Source: Lachnospiraceae bacterium UBA3287 (lineage in GTDB: Bacteria > Bacillota > Clostridia > Lachnospirales > Lachnospiraceae). Taken from it: a stretch of 16,491 nt of DNA. This document shows positions 1-7,040 of the stretch, one piece after another. Numbering within the stretch: position 1 is the stretch's first letter; each line of letters begins with the position of its first letter. The notes beneath the pieces are model-generated. The model saw only the letters and a list, made by a program, of their open reading frames with translations, was not told where the DNA came from and made no database searches. Position numbers and translations under genes: made by a program. The stretch is from contig DETN01000010.1 in NCBI GenBank assembly GCA_002362155.1, positions 23,476 through 39,966 of the forward strand. Reading direction: 5' to 3'.

Positions 1-959
1 AGGGCGGTTCCGACTTCGATCCCAAGGGCAAGTCCGACAGAGAGATCATGGCTTTCTGCCAGAGCTTCATGACTGAGCTCTACAAGTATGTGGGCGCTGA
101 CACAGACGTACCCGCCGGCGATATCGGCGTAGGCGCACGTGAGATCGGCTTCCTGTACGGCCAGTACAAGAGGATCACAGGCCTCTATGAAGGCGTTCTG
201 ACCGGCAAGGGCCTCTCCTACGGCGGCTCCCTGGTAAGAACACAGGCTACCGGCTACGGCCTGGTATATCTGACCAGCGAACTCCTCAAGTGCCACGGCA
301 CCTCCCTGGAAGGCAAGACCGTCGCTGTTTCCGGTGCCGGCAACGTAGCCATCTATGCCATCGAGAAGGCTCAGCAGCTGGGCGCAAAGGTCGTTACCTG
401 CTCCGATTCCACAGGCTGGATCTATGATCCCGACGGAATCGACGTAGGCCTTCTGAAGGACGTCAAGGAAGTCAGAAGAGCAAGACTGACCGAGTACAAG
501 AAGAGAAGACCCAATGCCGTCTATACAGAAGGCAAGGGTGTTTGGACCATCAAGGTCGACGTAGCACTTCCCTGCGCTACCCAGAACGAGCTCAATCTGG
601 AAGACGCCAAGACCCTGGTCGCCAACGGCGTTTACGCTGTATGCGAAGGCGCAAACATGCCCACGACCCTGGAAGCTACCCAGTTCCTGCAGGAGAGCGG
701 CGTTCTCTTCGTTCCCGGCAAGGCATCCAACGCCGGCGGCGTAGCCACCTCCGCACTGGAAATGAGCCAGAACTCCGAGAGACTGTCCTGGAGCGCAGAA
801 GAAGTTGATGCAAAGCTCAAGGACATCATGATCAACATCTATCACAACATCGACAACGCTTCCAAGAAGTACGGCATGGAAGGCAACTATGTGGCAGGCG
901 CCAACATCGCAGGCTTCCTGAAGGTCGTAAACGCCATGGAAGCGCAGGGCATTGTCTAA
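1..959 (+). CDS. gdhA: NADP-type glutamate dehydrogenase, 5' end missing
   Basis: Partial gene: the reading frame is already open at base 3 and runs to TAA at 957-959, giving 318 visible residues of a protein usually near 445, so about 125-130 N-terminal residues lie outside the window. The enzyme interconverts 2-oxoglutarate plus ammonium and glutamate in the cytosol, the entry point of ammonia into amino acids. Visible signatures of the hexameric bacterial GDH family are GGSDFDPKGKSD at the left edge, the stretch DVPAGDIGVGAREIGF, the Rossmann-fold start VSGAGNVA, LPCATQNELN, and the C-terminal PGKASNAGGVATSALEM. The gene is followed at once by an intrinsic terminator, so it is probably the last or only gene of its unit. 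Codon choice (many AAG, GGC and GTA) fits a strongly expressed gene. Whether the coenzyme is NADP or NAD is inferred from overall family resemblance, not from a diagnostic residue. Confidence 0.95.
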   Translation, partial: GGSDFDPKGKSDREIMAFCQSFMTELYKYVGADTDVPAGDIGVGAREIGFLYGQYKRITGLYEGVLTGKGLSYGGSLVRTQATGYGLVYLTSELLKCHGTSLEGKTVAVSGAGNVAIYAIEKAQQLGAKVVTCSDSTGWIYDPDGIDVGLLKDVKEVRRARLTEYKKRRPNAVYTEGKGVWTIKVDVALPCATQNELNLEDAKTLVANGVYAVCEGANMPTTLEATQFLQESGVLFVPGKASNAGGVATSALEMSQNSERLSWSAEEVDAKLKDIMINIYHNIDNASKKYGMEGNYVAGANIAGFLKVVNAMEAQGIV

Positions 960-992
960 GCCTTACTGAAAATACACTCCATAAGCACCTTG

Positions 993-1027
993 AGGCCGCG
1001 GGCGGATCTTCCGTCCGCGGCCTTTTT
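993..1027 (+). terminator. Intrinsic terminator of gdhA
   Basis: The arm GGCCGCGGGCGG (994-1005) pairs with CCGTCCGCGGCC (1011-1022) with one G-U pair, around a 5-base loop. An outer A993-T1023 pair can be added, and TTTTT follows directly at 1023-1027. It sits 34 bases after the gdhA stop codon. Confidence 0.93.
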
Positions 1028-1130
1028 CTGCCCTCTCTTCTCCCCTCCCTCCTGTCCGCCGCCTGCCGCCGGTTTCCCGGCCTGCCGCTTCCATTCGCGG
1101 GTTCGTTCCGCAAGTTTTTCCTTCATCCAC

Positions 1131-1159
1131 TTTCAAAAGCTTGCAAACTGTCTTACAAT
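1131..1159 (+). promoter_or_regulatory. Candidate sigma-A promoter for the rRNA methyltransferase-rdgB-phosphodiesterase operon
   Basis: TTTCAA (1131-1136), a 17-base spacer and TACAAT (1154-1159) give a weak -35 and a good -10. An overlapping alternative is TTGCAA (1141-1146), 17 bases, CATAAG (1164-1169). Either would start transcription roughly 80-90 bases before the ATG at 1255. This is the only AT-rich stretch between the gdhA terminator and the next gene. The rest of the 960-1254 gap holds a 22-base pyrimidine run (1031-1052) and the inverted repeat at 1185-1200, and no gene that I can support. Confidence 0.4.
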
Positions 1160-1184
1160 ACTTCATAAGGAAAAGTATTCCCAT

Positions 1185-1200
1185 CCGGCAGTCCTGCCGG
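1185..1200 (+). repeat. Perfect inverted repeat in the operon leader
   Basis: CCGGCAG TC CTGCCGG is a 7+7 palindrome with a 2-base centre. It would lie about 20-35 bases into the leader of the transcript from the candidate promoter. It could be an operator or a small leader hairpin. There is no following T-run, so it is not a terminator. Confidence 0.5.
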
Positions 1201-1254
1201 TCCATCTGAAAATGACCTTTGCGGCAGACACTTTCTGCGGCGGAAAGGATACAT

Positions 1255-2478
1255 ATGCAGCAGTTCGAACTGATCGTTCCCTGCCATTTCGGCATGGAAA
1301 GCGTAGTAAAAAACGAAATATATGACCTGGGCTATGACATCACCTCTGTGGACGACGGCCGGGTCAGCTTTACAGGAGACGCCGAAGCCATCGTCAGAGC
1401 CAACATCAACCTCAGGACCGCAGAGCGTGTCCTTTTAAAGGTGGGCTCCTTCCGCGCCGAGACCTGGGAGGACCTCTTCCAGGGGAGCCTGGCCCTGCCC
1501 TGGGAGGAATATCTGCCCAGAGAGAGCCGTTTCTGGGTCACCAAGGCCGCCAGCGTCAAAAGCAGGCTCTTCTCCCCCTCCGACATCCAGTCGGTCATGA
1601 AAAAGGCCATGGTGGAGCGGATGAAGAAGAAATATCTGATCGACCGCTTCCCCGAGACCGGGGCCTCCTATCCGGTCAGGGTCTTTATCAAGAAGGACGA
1701 GGTGACCTGCGCCATCGACACCACGGGGGATTCCCTTCACAAGAGAGGCTACCGGCTGAAAGGCGTCAAGGCTCCCATCGCGGAGAACCTGGCGGCAGGC
1801 CTTCTGATGCTGACTCCCTGGAAGAGCGGGCGCATCCTGGTGGACCCCTTCTGCGGCAGCGGCACCTTTATCATCGAGGCCGCCATGATCGCCGCAAATA
1901 TCGCCCCGGGCCTTAAGAGGCATTTCACAGCCGAGGAATGGACCAACCTGATCCCCTCCGCTCTCTGGACGGATGCCAGGGAGGAGGCCGAGGAGCAGAT
2001 CGATCTGTCCGTGGAGACCGACCTGCAGGGCTACGATATCGACCCCGCCGCCATCCAGGCCGCCAGGGAAAACGCCAGACTTGCCGGCGTGGAAAATCTG
2101 ATCCACTTCCAGACAAGGCCTGTGGAAGCCCTCTCCCACCCCAAAAAATACGGTTTTATCGTGACCAATCCCCCCTACGGGGAAAGGCTCTCCGGAGACC
2201 ATCTCTCCGGCAGGATCGACGACGCGGCATCTTCCTCCGAGGTAAAGGATCTGTCCGGGGTCTCCGAGCTCTATAAGACCCTGGGAGAAAGGTTCAGGCA
2301 TCTGGACTCCTGGTCCATGTATGTCATTACCTCCTATGACAGATGCGAGCAGGATCTGGGCCTGAAGGCCGCAAAGAACCGCAAGATCTACAACGGAATG
2401 CTGAAGACTTATTTTTATATGTTCCCGGGCCCCAGACCCCAGGGAAGGCGCAGAGCACCGGGTGAAAGGAACGCATGA
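1255..2478 (+). CDS. THUMP-domain class I SAM-dependent RNA methyltransferase (RlmL/YpsC family)
   Basis: 407 residues. The family methylates a guanine N2 in 23S rRNA using S-adenosylmethionine. Members in Gram-positives (YpsC type) are single-domain relatives of the N-terminal half of E. coli RlmKL. The N-terminal part to about residue 155 contains the THUMP region for RNA binding (GDAEAIVRANINLRTAERV at 41-59). The catalytic Rossmann domain follows, with the SAM motif DPFCGSGT (197-204) and the base-flipping motif NPPYGERL (305-312). After the latter comes a polar insert rich in Ser/Asp (about 313-336). I chose ATG 1255 over the in-frame ATG at 1219 because GGAAAGG lies just upstream and because the family starts with a short strand before PCHFGMESVV. 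The C-terminal tail (PRPQGRRRAPGERNA) is basic and probably disordered. The stop overlaps the next start as ATGA. The family is sure; the exact target base is inferred. Confidence 0.93.
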   Translation: MQQFELIVPCHFGMESVVKNEIYDLGYDITSVDDGRVSFTGDAEAIVRANINLRTAERVLLKVGSFRAETWEDLFQGSLALPWEEYLPRESRFWVTKAASVKSRLFSPSDIQSVMKKAMVERMKKKYLIDRFPETGASYPVRVFIKKDEVTCAIDTTGDSLHKRGYRLKGVKAPIAENLAAGLLMLTPWKSGRILVDPFCGSGTFIIEAAMIAANIAPGLKRHFTAEEWTNLIPSALWTDAREEAEEQIDLSVETDLQGYDIDPAAIQAARENARLAGVENLIHFQTRPVEALSHPKKYGFIVTNPPYGERLSGDHLSGRIDDAASSSEVKDLSGVSELYKTLGERFRHLDSWSMYVITSYDRCEQDLGLKAAKNRKIYNGMLKTYFYMFPGPRPQGRRRAPGERNA

Positions 2479-3128
2479 GCAGAACAAGAATCATTTTTGC
2501 CACAGGAAACGCCGGCAAGGTAAGAGAGATCAAAGACATCGTAGGCCACATGGGCATAGAAGTGCTGACCATGCGGGAGGCCGGCGTGGAGACCGACCCT
2601 CTGGAGGACGGCACCTCCTTTGAAGAGAACGCCCTCATCAAGGCCCGGTCTGTGGCCGCCCTTGTCAGGAAAGCCGAAGAGGAAGGCCGCATGGAGGGTC
2701 CCGGACAGGGTGTCATGAACATCGTCATGTCCGACGACTCAGGCCTTGTGGTGGACGCCCTGGGAGGCGCTCCCGGCATTTATTCCGCTCGTTTTCAGGG
2801 CCGCGATACCGACTACAGAGTCAAGATGAACTACATCATGGACCAGCTCAGGGATGTCCCGTGGGAAGGCCGCACGGCCCGTTTTACGGCCGCTGTGGCG
2901 GCCGTTCTGCCCGATGGCAGGGCTTTTACCGTCCTGGGCCATATGGAAGGCCATATAGGCTATGAAATCGCCGGAGAGAACGGTTTCGGCTACGATCCCT
3001 TCTTCTATCTGCCCCAGTACGGGAAGACCAGCGCAGAGATCTCTCCGGAGGAAAAGAATGCCATCAGCCACAGGGGCAGGGCCCTCAGAGCCATGGTGGC
3101 CCGCCTCCAGGAGGAAGGCGTCTTATGA
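2475..3128 (+). CDS. rdgB: RdgB/HAM1-type XTP/dITP diphosphatase
   Basis: 217 residues, cytosolic. It hydrolyses non-canonical purine nucleoside triphosphates (dITP, XTP, ITP) to the monophosphate and pyrophosphate, keeping deaminated bases out of DNA and RNA. All family signatures are present: ATGNAGK at the N-terminus (9-15), the acidic metal and catalytic motif SDDSGL (86-91), GAPGIYSAR (98-106), GFGYDPFF (170-177) and SHRG (198-201). The stretch at 66-80, before the SDDSGL motif, is a longer glycine- and glutamate-rich loop than in E. coli RdgB, which accounts for the extra length over the usual 195-200 residues. Start and stop both use ATGA overlaps with the neighbours (2475-2478 and 3125-3128), so translation is coupled across the operon. 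Confidence 0.95.
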   Translation: MSRTRIIFATGNAGKVREIKDIVGHMGIEVLTMREAGVETDPLEDGTSFEENALIKARSVAALVRKAEEEGRMEGPGQGVMNIVMSDDSGLVVDALGGAPGIYSARFQGRDTDYRVKMNYIMDQLRDVPWEGRTARFTAAVAAVLPDGRAFTVLGHMEGHIGYEIAGENGFGYDPFFYLPQYGKTSAEISPEEKNAISHRGRALRAMVARLQEEGVL

Positions 3129-3607
3129 GGATCATGGTCATCAGCGACACCCACGGAAGCGACTGGCGTTTTCTGGACGCCCTCCAGGACGCCGGAAAGA
3201 TCGACGCCATCATCCATGCCGGCGACGGGGAAGGCCACGAGGATATCTGCGAGGAGGCCGCCGGCGTACCCTTCTACTACGTGGCGGGGAACAATGATTA
3301 CGAATCCGACGCCCCCCGGGACATGGTCTTTACGCTGGCCGGGCGCCGTATCTTTCTGACCCACGGCCACAGGTACAGGGTCCGCACGAAGCCCGAACTG
3401 ATCCGCAGGGAGGCAAGGGCCCGCCATGCGGATATCCTGATCTACGGTCACACCCACGTCCCCCTGGCGGAGCAGGACGGAGATCTTCTGGTCCTGAATC
3501 CGGGCAGCCCCACCTACCCCTACTCCCCCGCCGGAAGGCCCACCTACATCCTCCTGGATCTGGAGGAGGGAAAGGAGCCTGTCTGGGATATCCGCTATCT
3601 GGATTAA
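3125..3607 (+). CDS. YfcE/MJ0936-like metallophosphoesterase
   Basis: 160 residues, cytosolic, a typical length for this small calcineurin-fold phosphodiesterase family (COG0622), which needs divalent metals and acts on model phosphodiesters in vitro; the physiological substrate is generally unknown. Metal-binding motifs in order: SDTHG with Asp8 and His10, HAGD with Asp34, GNND (55-58, where many relatives have GNCD), THGH (79-82) and GHTH (108-111). These are followed by the characteristic NPGS (125-128). It is the last gene of the operon with the RNA methyltransferase and rdgB, joined to rdgB by an ATGA overlap. The rdgB-phosphodiesterase pairing is common in Firmicutes, where the two are often adjacent or fused. 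That supports a house-cleaning role, which is inference. A terminator follows at 3730. Confidence 0.92.
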   Translation: MRIMVISDTHGSDWRFLDALQDAGKIDAIIHAGDGEGHEDICEEAAGVPFYYVAGNNDYESDAPRDMVFTLAGRRIFLTHGHRYRVRTKPELIRREARARHADILIYGHTHVPLAEQDGDLLVLNPGSPTYPYSPAGRPTYILLDLEEGKEPVWDIRYLD

Positions 3608-3959
3608 AAACATAAAGAGGAGAATGGCGGGCGTCTTCTTTCCTTCTTTCCTCCTTCCCTCTCCGGCCAGCCCCGGCCCTTTTCAGTCAGCCCGGGTTCA
3701 TCATAATAAGTTTCGCGAAAAACAGAATCAGCCGGCAGATCCCTGTGACAGGGACCTGCCGGCTTCTTTTTCCATCGTTTCAGGCAGTATTTTTTAAGCG
3801 GAAGGTCAGACCGGCTCCTCTTTGGCCCCGATGACGGTCCCGGCGTCGATACAGACAAAGTCCCCGGCCGGATCAGGGAGGCGGCACAGGATCCCTGTCC
3901 CCCATTAAGGAGCACTTATTCAGGTCTGCCCGGAAACATGCCTTTTTGCAGGTGCCGGC
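3608..3959. other. Intergenic gap between converging operons
   Basis: No gene can be supported in these 352 bases. The gap holds a 31-base all-pyrimidine run on the plus strand (3634-3664, beginning with two copies close to TTCTTTCC), the strong hairpin at 3730-3771, and a GC-rich stretch (about 3810-3905). In one minus frame the stretch reads as 28 uninterrupted codons ending PAGDFVCIDAGTVIGAKEEPV-stop, but with no start codon and with upstream stops. That last item could be a gene relic or chance. Confidence 0.6.
3730..3771 (+). terminator. Intrinsic terminator of the methyltransferase-rdgB-phosphodiesterase operon, possibly bidirectional
   Basis: The left arm (3730-3746, starting AGCCGGCAG) pairs with the right arm (3748-3764, ending CTGCCGGCT). 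There is one mismatch and the tip is too tight to close fully, leaving roughly 15 usable base pairs. TTCTTTTT follows on the plus strand. Read on the minus strand the stem is followed by GATTCTGTTTTT, so it could also end the converging M20 amidohydrolase transcript. Confidence 0.85.
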
Positions 3960-5417
3960 TTAAAAGCTTTCGTCCTCAGGGATCACTGGATACGCGTCTC
4001 CGGGGATGGGACATACGTAGGGCTCTTCCTCCTCCCGGGCCTTACACTCTGTGGCCGCTTTTAGAGCCAGAGAGGGATCCGATACCAGGCAGATGGACGC
4101 CCCGCCGATGACCTTTGCCGCCGTGAGCATTCCCTCCATGGCAAAGGAAGATTTTCCGAAGGACGCGGCCTGCCAGCTGTGAAGGGGGACGTCCTTTGGG
4201 AAACAGGCCGTATTCAGATAGCCCACGGGCCTGTACATGCTCACATCGCCCACATCCGTAGAGACGCTGTAGAGAACTTTTTTCACGCTGCGGGGGCAGA
4301 GGGCCGTGATCAGGGGGCCTTGCCCGTACTTTCCCGCAAGTTCCGTTCCCTCCGGGGATCCGTAGGCTTCGCGCGCCTTTTTCTCCGTCTCTCCCCTGGC
4401 GTTTTCCGGAAGGCTCTCCCGGAGCCTTTCTGCCAGGGCAAGGCTCTCCCTGTCAGGATCCGGTCTTTTTACCAGGGAAAGGGCCTCAAAAAGAAGGTCG
4501 TTCAGGGTCTCGTTCACTCTCAGCTGGGAGCTGGCCCTCTGAAAGCGGATCTCCTCCCTGGTTCCTGTCATGATGGCGGCACCCCGGGCCAGGTCATCGA
4601 TCCTTTCCGAGACGGCCAGGGCCTCCGACGCCCTGGGGCTCCGGATCTGATAGGCCGCTGCAGCCTCTCCCTGCACGATGTTGGTGGCGCTTCCTCCCGC
4701 GTCCAGATAGGCATAGTGGACCCTGGCCGCAGAGGGAAGGTGCTCTCTTAAGAAGCCCATCCCCACTGCCATCAGCTCTGCCGCCTCAAGGGCGCTTCTT
4801 CCCGCCTCGGGGGCAGCCCCCGCATGGGAGGGGATGCCGTGAAAATAGTATTCCTTTGTCACGGTCGCCAGGATATCGTTGGGACTTACGCGGTTTATGC
4901 AGTCCGGGTGCCAGGTAAAGAGCATGTCCGCCTCATCGAAGACGCCCTCCCGCAGCATCCATACCTTGCCGGAGCCGCCCTCCTCCGCGGGGCAGCCGTA
5001 GTAGACGGCGGTCCCCGGAAGGCCGCTCTCCATAAGATAGTCCTTCAGGGCGATGGCGGCCCCCAGAAGTCCGGTGCCCAGAAGATGATGGCCGCAGGCG
5101 TGACCGGCAGCTTTCCCGCAGGATCTTTTTTCATCGCATCCCGCCTCCTGGGAAAGGCCCGGCAGGGCGTCGTACTCCCCAAGAAAGCCGATGACAGGCT
5201 TTCCGGACCCAAAGGAGGCTTTAAAGGCCGTGGGCAGGCCCCCTGCGCCCTTTTCCAAGCGAAAGCCCTCCTCCTCCAGCTTTTTAATAAGAAGTACCGA
5301 GGCGTACCGCTCCCTGAAACGTGTCTCAGGGTTGTCAAAGAGCTTTTCCGCGATCGATATATATTCCTTCCTGCGGCGTTCTGTGCTGCGCTCAGCTGCT
5401 TCTGTATAATTCCTCAT
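3960..5417 (-). CDS. M20 family amidohydrolase, AbgB-like
   Basis: 485 residues, close to E. coli AbgB (about 480). AbgB is the B subunit of p-aminobenzoyl-glutamate hydrolase, a zinc enzyme of the M20D peptidase group. No signal peptide or membrane segment is seen, so it is cytosolic. Motifs: GEYDALPGL (80-88), the metal-binding GHACGHH (105-111), PAEEGGSGK (143-151, with the general-base and metal-binding Glu pair 145-146), WHPD (169-172) and the mid-protein SHAGAAPEAGRSAL of the lid or dimerisation domain. Late in the protein comes STDVGDVS, typical of the AbgB branch. The start codon overlaps the upstream lipoprotein stop as ATGA, so the two are co-translated. The true substrate (aminobenzoyl-glutamate, another N-acyl amino acid, or a peptide) cannot be read from sequence. 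No AbgA partner is present in the window, and many clostridial relatives act without one. Confidence 0.85.
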   Translation of the reverse strand: MRNYTEAAERSTERRRKEYISIAEKLFDNPETRFRERYASVLLIKKLEEEGFRLEKGAGGLPTAFKASFGSGKPVIGFLGEYDALPGLSQEAGCDEKRSCGKAAGHACGHHLLGTGLLGAAIALKDYLMESGLPGTAVYYGCPAEEGGSGKVWMLREGVFDEADMLFTWHPDCINRVSPNDILATVTKEYYFHGIPSHAGAAPEAGRSALEAAELMAVGMGFLREHLPSAARVHYAYLDAGGSATNIVQGEAAAAYQIRSPRASEALAVSERIDDLARGAAIMTGTREEIRFQRASSQLRVNETLNDLLFEALSLVKRPDPDRESLALAERLRESLPENARGETEKKAREAYGSPEGTELAGKYGQGPLITALCPRSVKKVLYSVSTDVGDVSMYRPVGYLNTACFPKDVPLHSWQAASFGKSSFAMEGMLTAAKVIGGASICLVSDPSLALKAATECKAREEEEPYVCPIPGDAYPVIPEDESF

Positions 5418-6229
5418 GTCTGTTTCTGCTCCCTGAGAAGATTTTCCATATCTTCCCTGATCTCTTCGTAAATAAATTCCGCCAGCAGGGCATAGCCCTC
5501 CGCCCCGGGATGGACCCCGTCGTAAAGCTCCCCTTTCATATCCTCCGAAAGAGAAAAGCAGTCCGCAAGCCCCGTTCCCAGATTCCGGGAAAGCTCCTTA
5601 AGGACAGGCCGGATCTCCCCCTCAATGACGGCAGGCTGTATGCCGACAAGGACCTCCCCGCCCTTTTCATAAGCCATAAGAGGCGTCAGGATCCAGATCA
5701 GGGCCTCCGGATTTCTGCTCCTGCATTCCCTGATATATTTCTCCATACCAGTGCGGTAAGCCTCAGGGTCCCAGATGCCCTCCCTGCTGTCGTTGGTCCC
5801 CAGCATGATCAGGTACAGGTCCGCTTTTACTGAAAGGAAGGTATCGTAAACAGGAAGGGTATCGTAGGAATCGTCTTGCCCCTCCGATGCCATGGCGTTC
5901 GGACAGCCCAGATTCAGAACATCTGCCCTGTCCCCCAGGAGACTTTCAAGAACAGCGGGATAGGATTCCTTTTCCCTCTCCTTTGTCCCTATACCATAGG
6001 TGATGCTGTCCCCCAGGCAGGCGATGGTCAAAGTCTTTCTTTTTTCTTCCCTTTTTTCTTTTTCCTCTTCCTTTATATCAGGAAGGGCCTCCTCCTCTTT
6101 TTCCGCTTCCGGTAGGGCCGCTTCCGGAAGGGCCGCCTCCGGAGACCCGGTCCTCTCCGGGCTGCAGGCGGAAAGGAGAAGGACAAGGACCAGAAAAAGG
6201 AGCCTTGCCCCAAAACTTCGTACTCTCAT
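5414..6229 (-). CDS. SGNH/GDSL-hydrolase lipoprotein
   Basis: 271 residues. The N-terminus is a type II signal peptide: basic MRVRSFGAR, a leucine/valine-rich core (10-19) and lipobox LSAC with Cys22. The mature protein should therefore be a lipid-anchored surface protein. A low-complexity linker follows (24-65), first Ala-Leu-Pro-Glu repeats (tandem DNA repeat 6105-6144), then a highly charged Glu/Lys stretch (purine run 6034-6074). The catalytic domain has block I GDSITYG (73-79, nucleophile Ser75), block II glycine in NLGCPN, block III GTND (144-147) and block V DGVHPG (Asp237 and His240). Such enzymes deacylate or deacetylate surface glycans, lipids or small esters; the substrate is unknown. 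It heads a two-gene minus-strand operon with the M20 amidohydrolase and has its own candidate promoter at 6296-6324. The start has the purine-rich GGGAGAAGAAAG upstream. Confidence 0.9.
   Translation of the reverse strand: MRVRSFGARLLFLVLVLLLSACSPERTGSPEAALPEAALPEAEKEEEALPDIKEEEKEKREEKRKTLTIACLGDSITYGIGTKEREKESYPAVLESLLGDRADVLNLGCPNAMASEGQDDSYDTLPVYDTFLSVKADLYLIMLGTNDSREGIWDPEAYRTGMEKYIRECRSRNPEALIWILTPLMAYEKGGEVLVGIQPAVIEGEIRPVLKELSRNLGTGLADCFSLSEDMKGELYDGVHPGAEGYALLAEFIYEEIREDMENLLREQKQT
6034..6074 (-). repeat. 41-base homopurine (minus) / homopyrimidine (plus) run inside the lipoprotein gene
   Basis: All 41 plus-strand bases are C or T. On the coding strand this A/G run encodes the Lys/Glu/Arg-only linker segment of the SGNH lipoprotein just before its catalytic domain. 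Confidence 0.85.
6105..6144 (-). repeat. 15-base tandem repeat, about 2.7 copies
   Basis: GCTTCCGGTAGGGCC (6105-6119) is followed by the same unit with one change (6120-6134) and a partial, more diverged copy (6135-6144). In the minus-strand gene it encodes the repeated pentapeptide around ALPEA just after the lipobox cysteine. Copy number may vary between strains. Confidence 0.85.
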
Positions 6230-6606
6230 GTGCTTTCTTCTCCCGCTTTTTCATCAATCATAAGTCTCCCGGCACAGCCCGGCTCTCCCAGATAAACTAT
6301 ACCATCGAAAGGGCCTCCGGGAAAATACAATTCGTCCTTTCCCTCCTGTGCCGGAATAAAGAAAGCGGCATCTGTCTCCCTTTAAATATAGAAAAGGCTT
6401 TTATGATCAGAAAAACATTCCCTCATGGAGGACCTCTTCCGCGCCGGGGGGCCGGGAGGATGGCCGGACCTGCATGAAGGCCCTCTCTCAGGAAACAGGC
6501 TGGAGCTTTTTCCGGGCACGCCGGACAGGGCGGCGGAAGCGGAAAAAAAGAAAATTTTCCAGAAAATTCGGGGATGGAAAAAACTTTAAAAACTTTTCCC
6601 CATCCC
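6230..6606. other. Divergent intergenic region between the lipoprotein gene and the tRNA operon
   Basis: 377 bases with no gene that I can support; short open frames here lack Shine-Dalgarno sites and family signals. The left part carries the minus-strand promoter candidate (6296-6324). The right part (about 6535-6606) is AT-rich, with A and T tracts at 6576-6598 that sit upstream of the tRNA promoter where an UP element would lie. Around it is an imperfect inverted repeat (GGGATGG near 6570 and CCATCCC at 6600-6606). Confidence 0.6.
6296..6324 (-). promoter_or_regulatory. Candidate extended -10 promoter for the lipoprotein-M20 operon
   Basis: On the minus strand TTTCCC (6324-6319), a 17-base spacer ending in TGG, then TATAGT (6301-6296). 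The TG one base before the -10 makes it an extended -10 element, which compensates for a poor -35. The start would be near 6289, giving a leader of about 60 bases. Confidence 0.45.
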
Positions 6607-6635
6607 TTGACACCGTCCCCATCCTTGGTTATAAT
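6607..6635 (+). promoter_or_regulatory. Perfect-consensus sigma-A promoter of the tRNA operon
   Basis: TTGACA (6607-6612), exactly 17 bases, TATAAT (6630-6635). It is preceded by A/T tracts (6576-6598) in the position of an UP element. The first purine at a suitable distance is G6643. In Firmicutes, GTP-initiating stable-RNA promoters respond to the stringent response through GTP level; that this promoter does so is inference. The first tRNA begins about 23 bases later. Confidence 0.94.
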
Positions 6636-6665
6636 ATCACTTGCGTGTTGAAAAGGTCTTGATCA

Positions 6666-6740
6666 CGGGGTGTGGCTCAGCTTGGCTAGAGCGCCTGGTT
6701 TGGGACCAGGAGGCCGCAGGTTCGAATCCTGTCACCCCGA
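6666..6740 (+). tRNA. tRNA-Pro (anticodon TGG)
   Basis: Acceptor CGGGGTG (6666-6672) pairs with CACCCCG (6733-6739), discriminator A6740. Anticodon stem CCTGG/CCAGG encloses loop TTTGGGA, with TGG at 6701-6703. T-loop TTCGAAT. CCA is not encoded. A run of seven T follows directly, so acceptor stem plus T-run superficially resembles a terminator. Confidence 0.97.
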
Positions 6741-6769
6741 TTTTTTTCGATACGGATTCAGAAATATAT

Positions 6770-6841
6770 GCGGGTGTAGTACATCGGCTAGTGCGCCAGC
6801 CTTCCAAGCTGGATAGGTGGGTTCGATTCCCATCACCCGCT
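6770..6841 (+). tRNA. tRNA-Gly (anticodon TCC)
   Basis: Acceptor GCGGGTG (6770-6776) pairs with CACCCGC (6834-6840), discriminator T6841. Anticodon stem CCAGC/GCTGG encloses loop CTTCCAA, with TCC at 6803-6805. T-loop TTCGATT. CCA is not encoded. Confidence 0.97.
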
Positions 6842-6868
6842 CTCGCAGCTTCCGCTGCCGAATGATAT

Positions 6869-6942
6869 GTGTCCGTAGCTCAGCTGGATAGAGCACCGGC
6901 CTTCTAAGCCGGGTGTCGGGGGTTCGAGTCCCTTCGGGCATA
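6869..6942 (+). tRNA. tRNA-Arg (anticodon TCT)
   Basis: Acceptor GTGTCCG (6869-6875) pairs with CGGGCAT (6935-6941) with G-U pairs at 1-72 and 4-69; discriminator A6942. Anticodon stem CCGGC/GCCGG encloses loop CTTCTAA, with TCT at 6903-6905. The T-stem GGGGG/CCCTT also has two G-U pairs. It is a somewhat weak but complete cloverleaf. CCA is not encoded. Confidence 0.96.
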
Positions 6943-6949
6943 TTTATAT

Positions 6950-7024
6950 GGTGGGTATGGCGTAGTTGGTTAACGCGCCAGATTGTGGTTCTGGAGATCG
7001 AGGGTTCGAGTCCCTCTACCCACC
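6950..7024 (+). tRNA. tRNA-His (anticodon GTG)
   Basis: Includes the histidine-specific extra G(-1) at 6950 facing C7024. Acceptor GTGGGTA (6951-6957) pairs with TACCCAC (7017-7023). Anticodon stem CCAGA/TCTGG encloses loop TTGTGGT, with GTG at 6985-6987. It lies only 7 bases after tRNA-Arg. CCA is not encoded. Confidence 0.97.
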
Positions 7025-7040
7025 CTCTCATATTCAGCAG

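Noticed and set aside
1031..1052. Pyrimidine run after the gdhA terminator as a regulatory element
   Set aside because: Similar C/T runs occur at 3634-3664 in another gap; probably compositional skew downstream of terminators, with no further structure.
1435..2487. Minus-strand open frame of 350 codons across the RNA methyltransferase
   Set aside because: Shadow of the THUMP methyltransferase, which has SAM and NPPY motifs on the plus strand.
6733..6747. tRNA-Pro acceptor stem followed by seven T as a terminator
   Set aside because: The pairing partner is the 5' end of the tRNA 60 bases away, which folds as the cloverleaf, and six further tRNAs follow.
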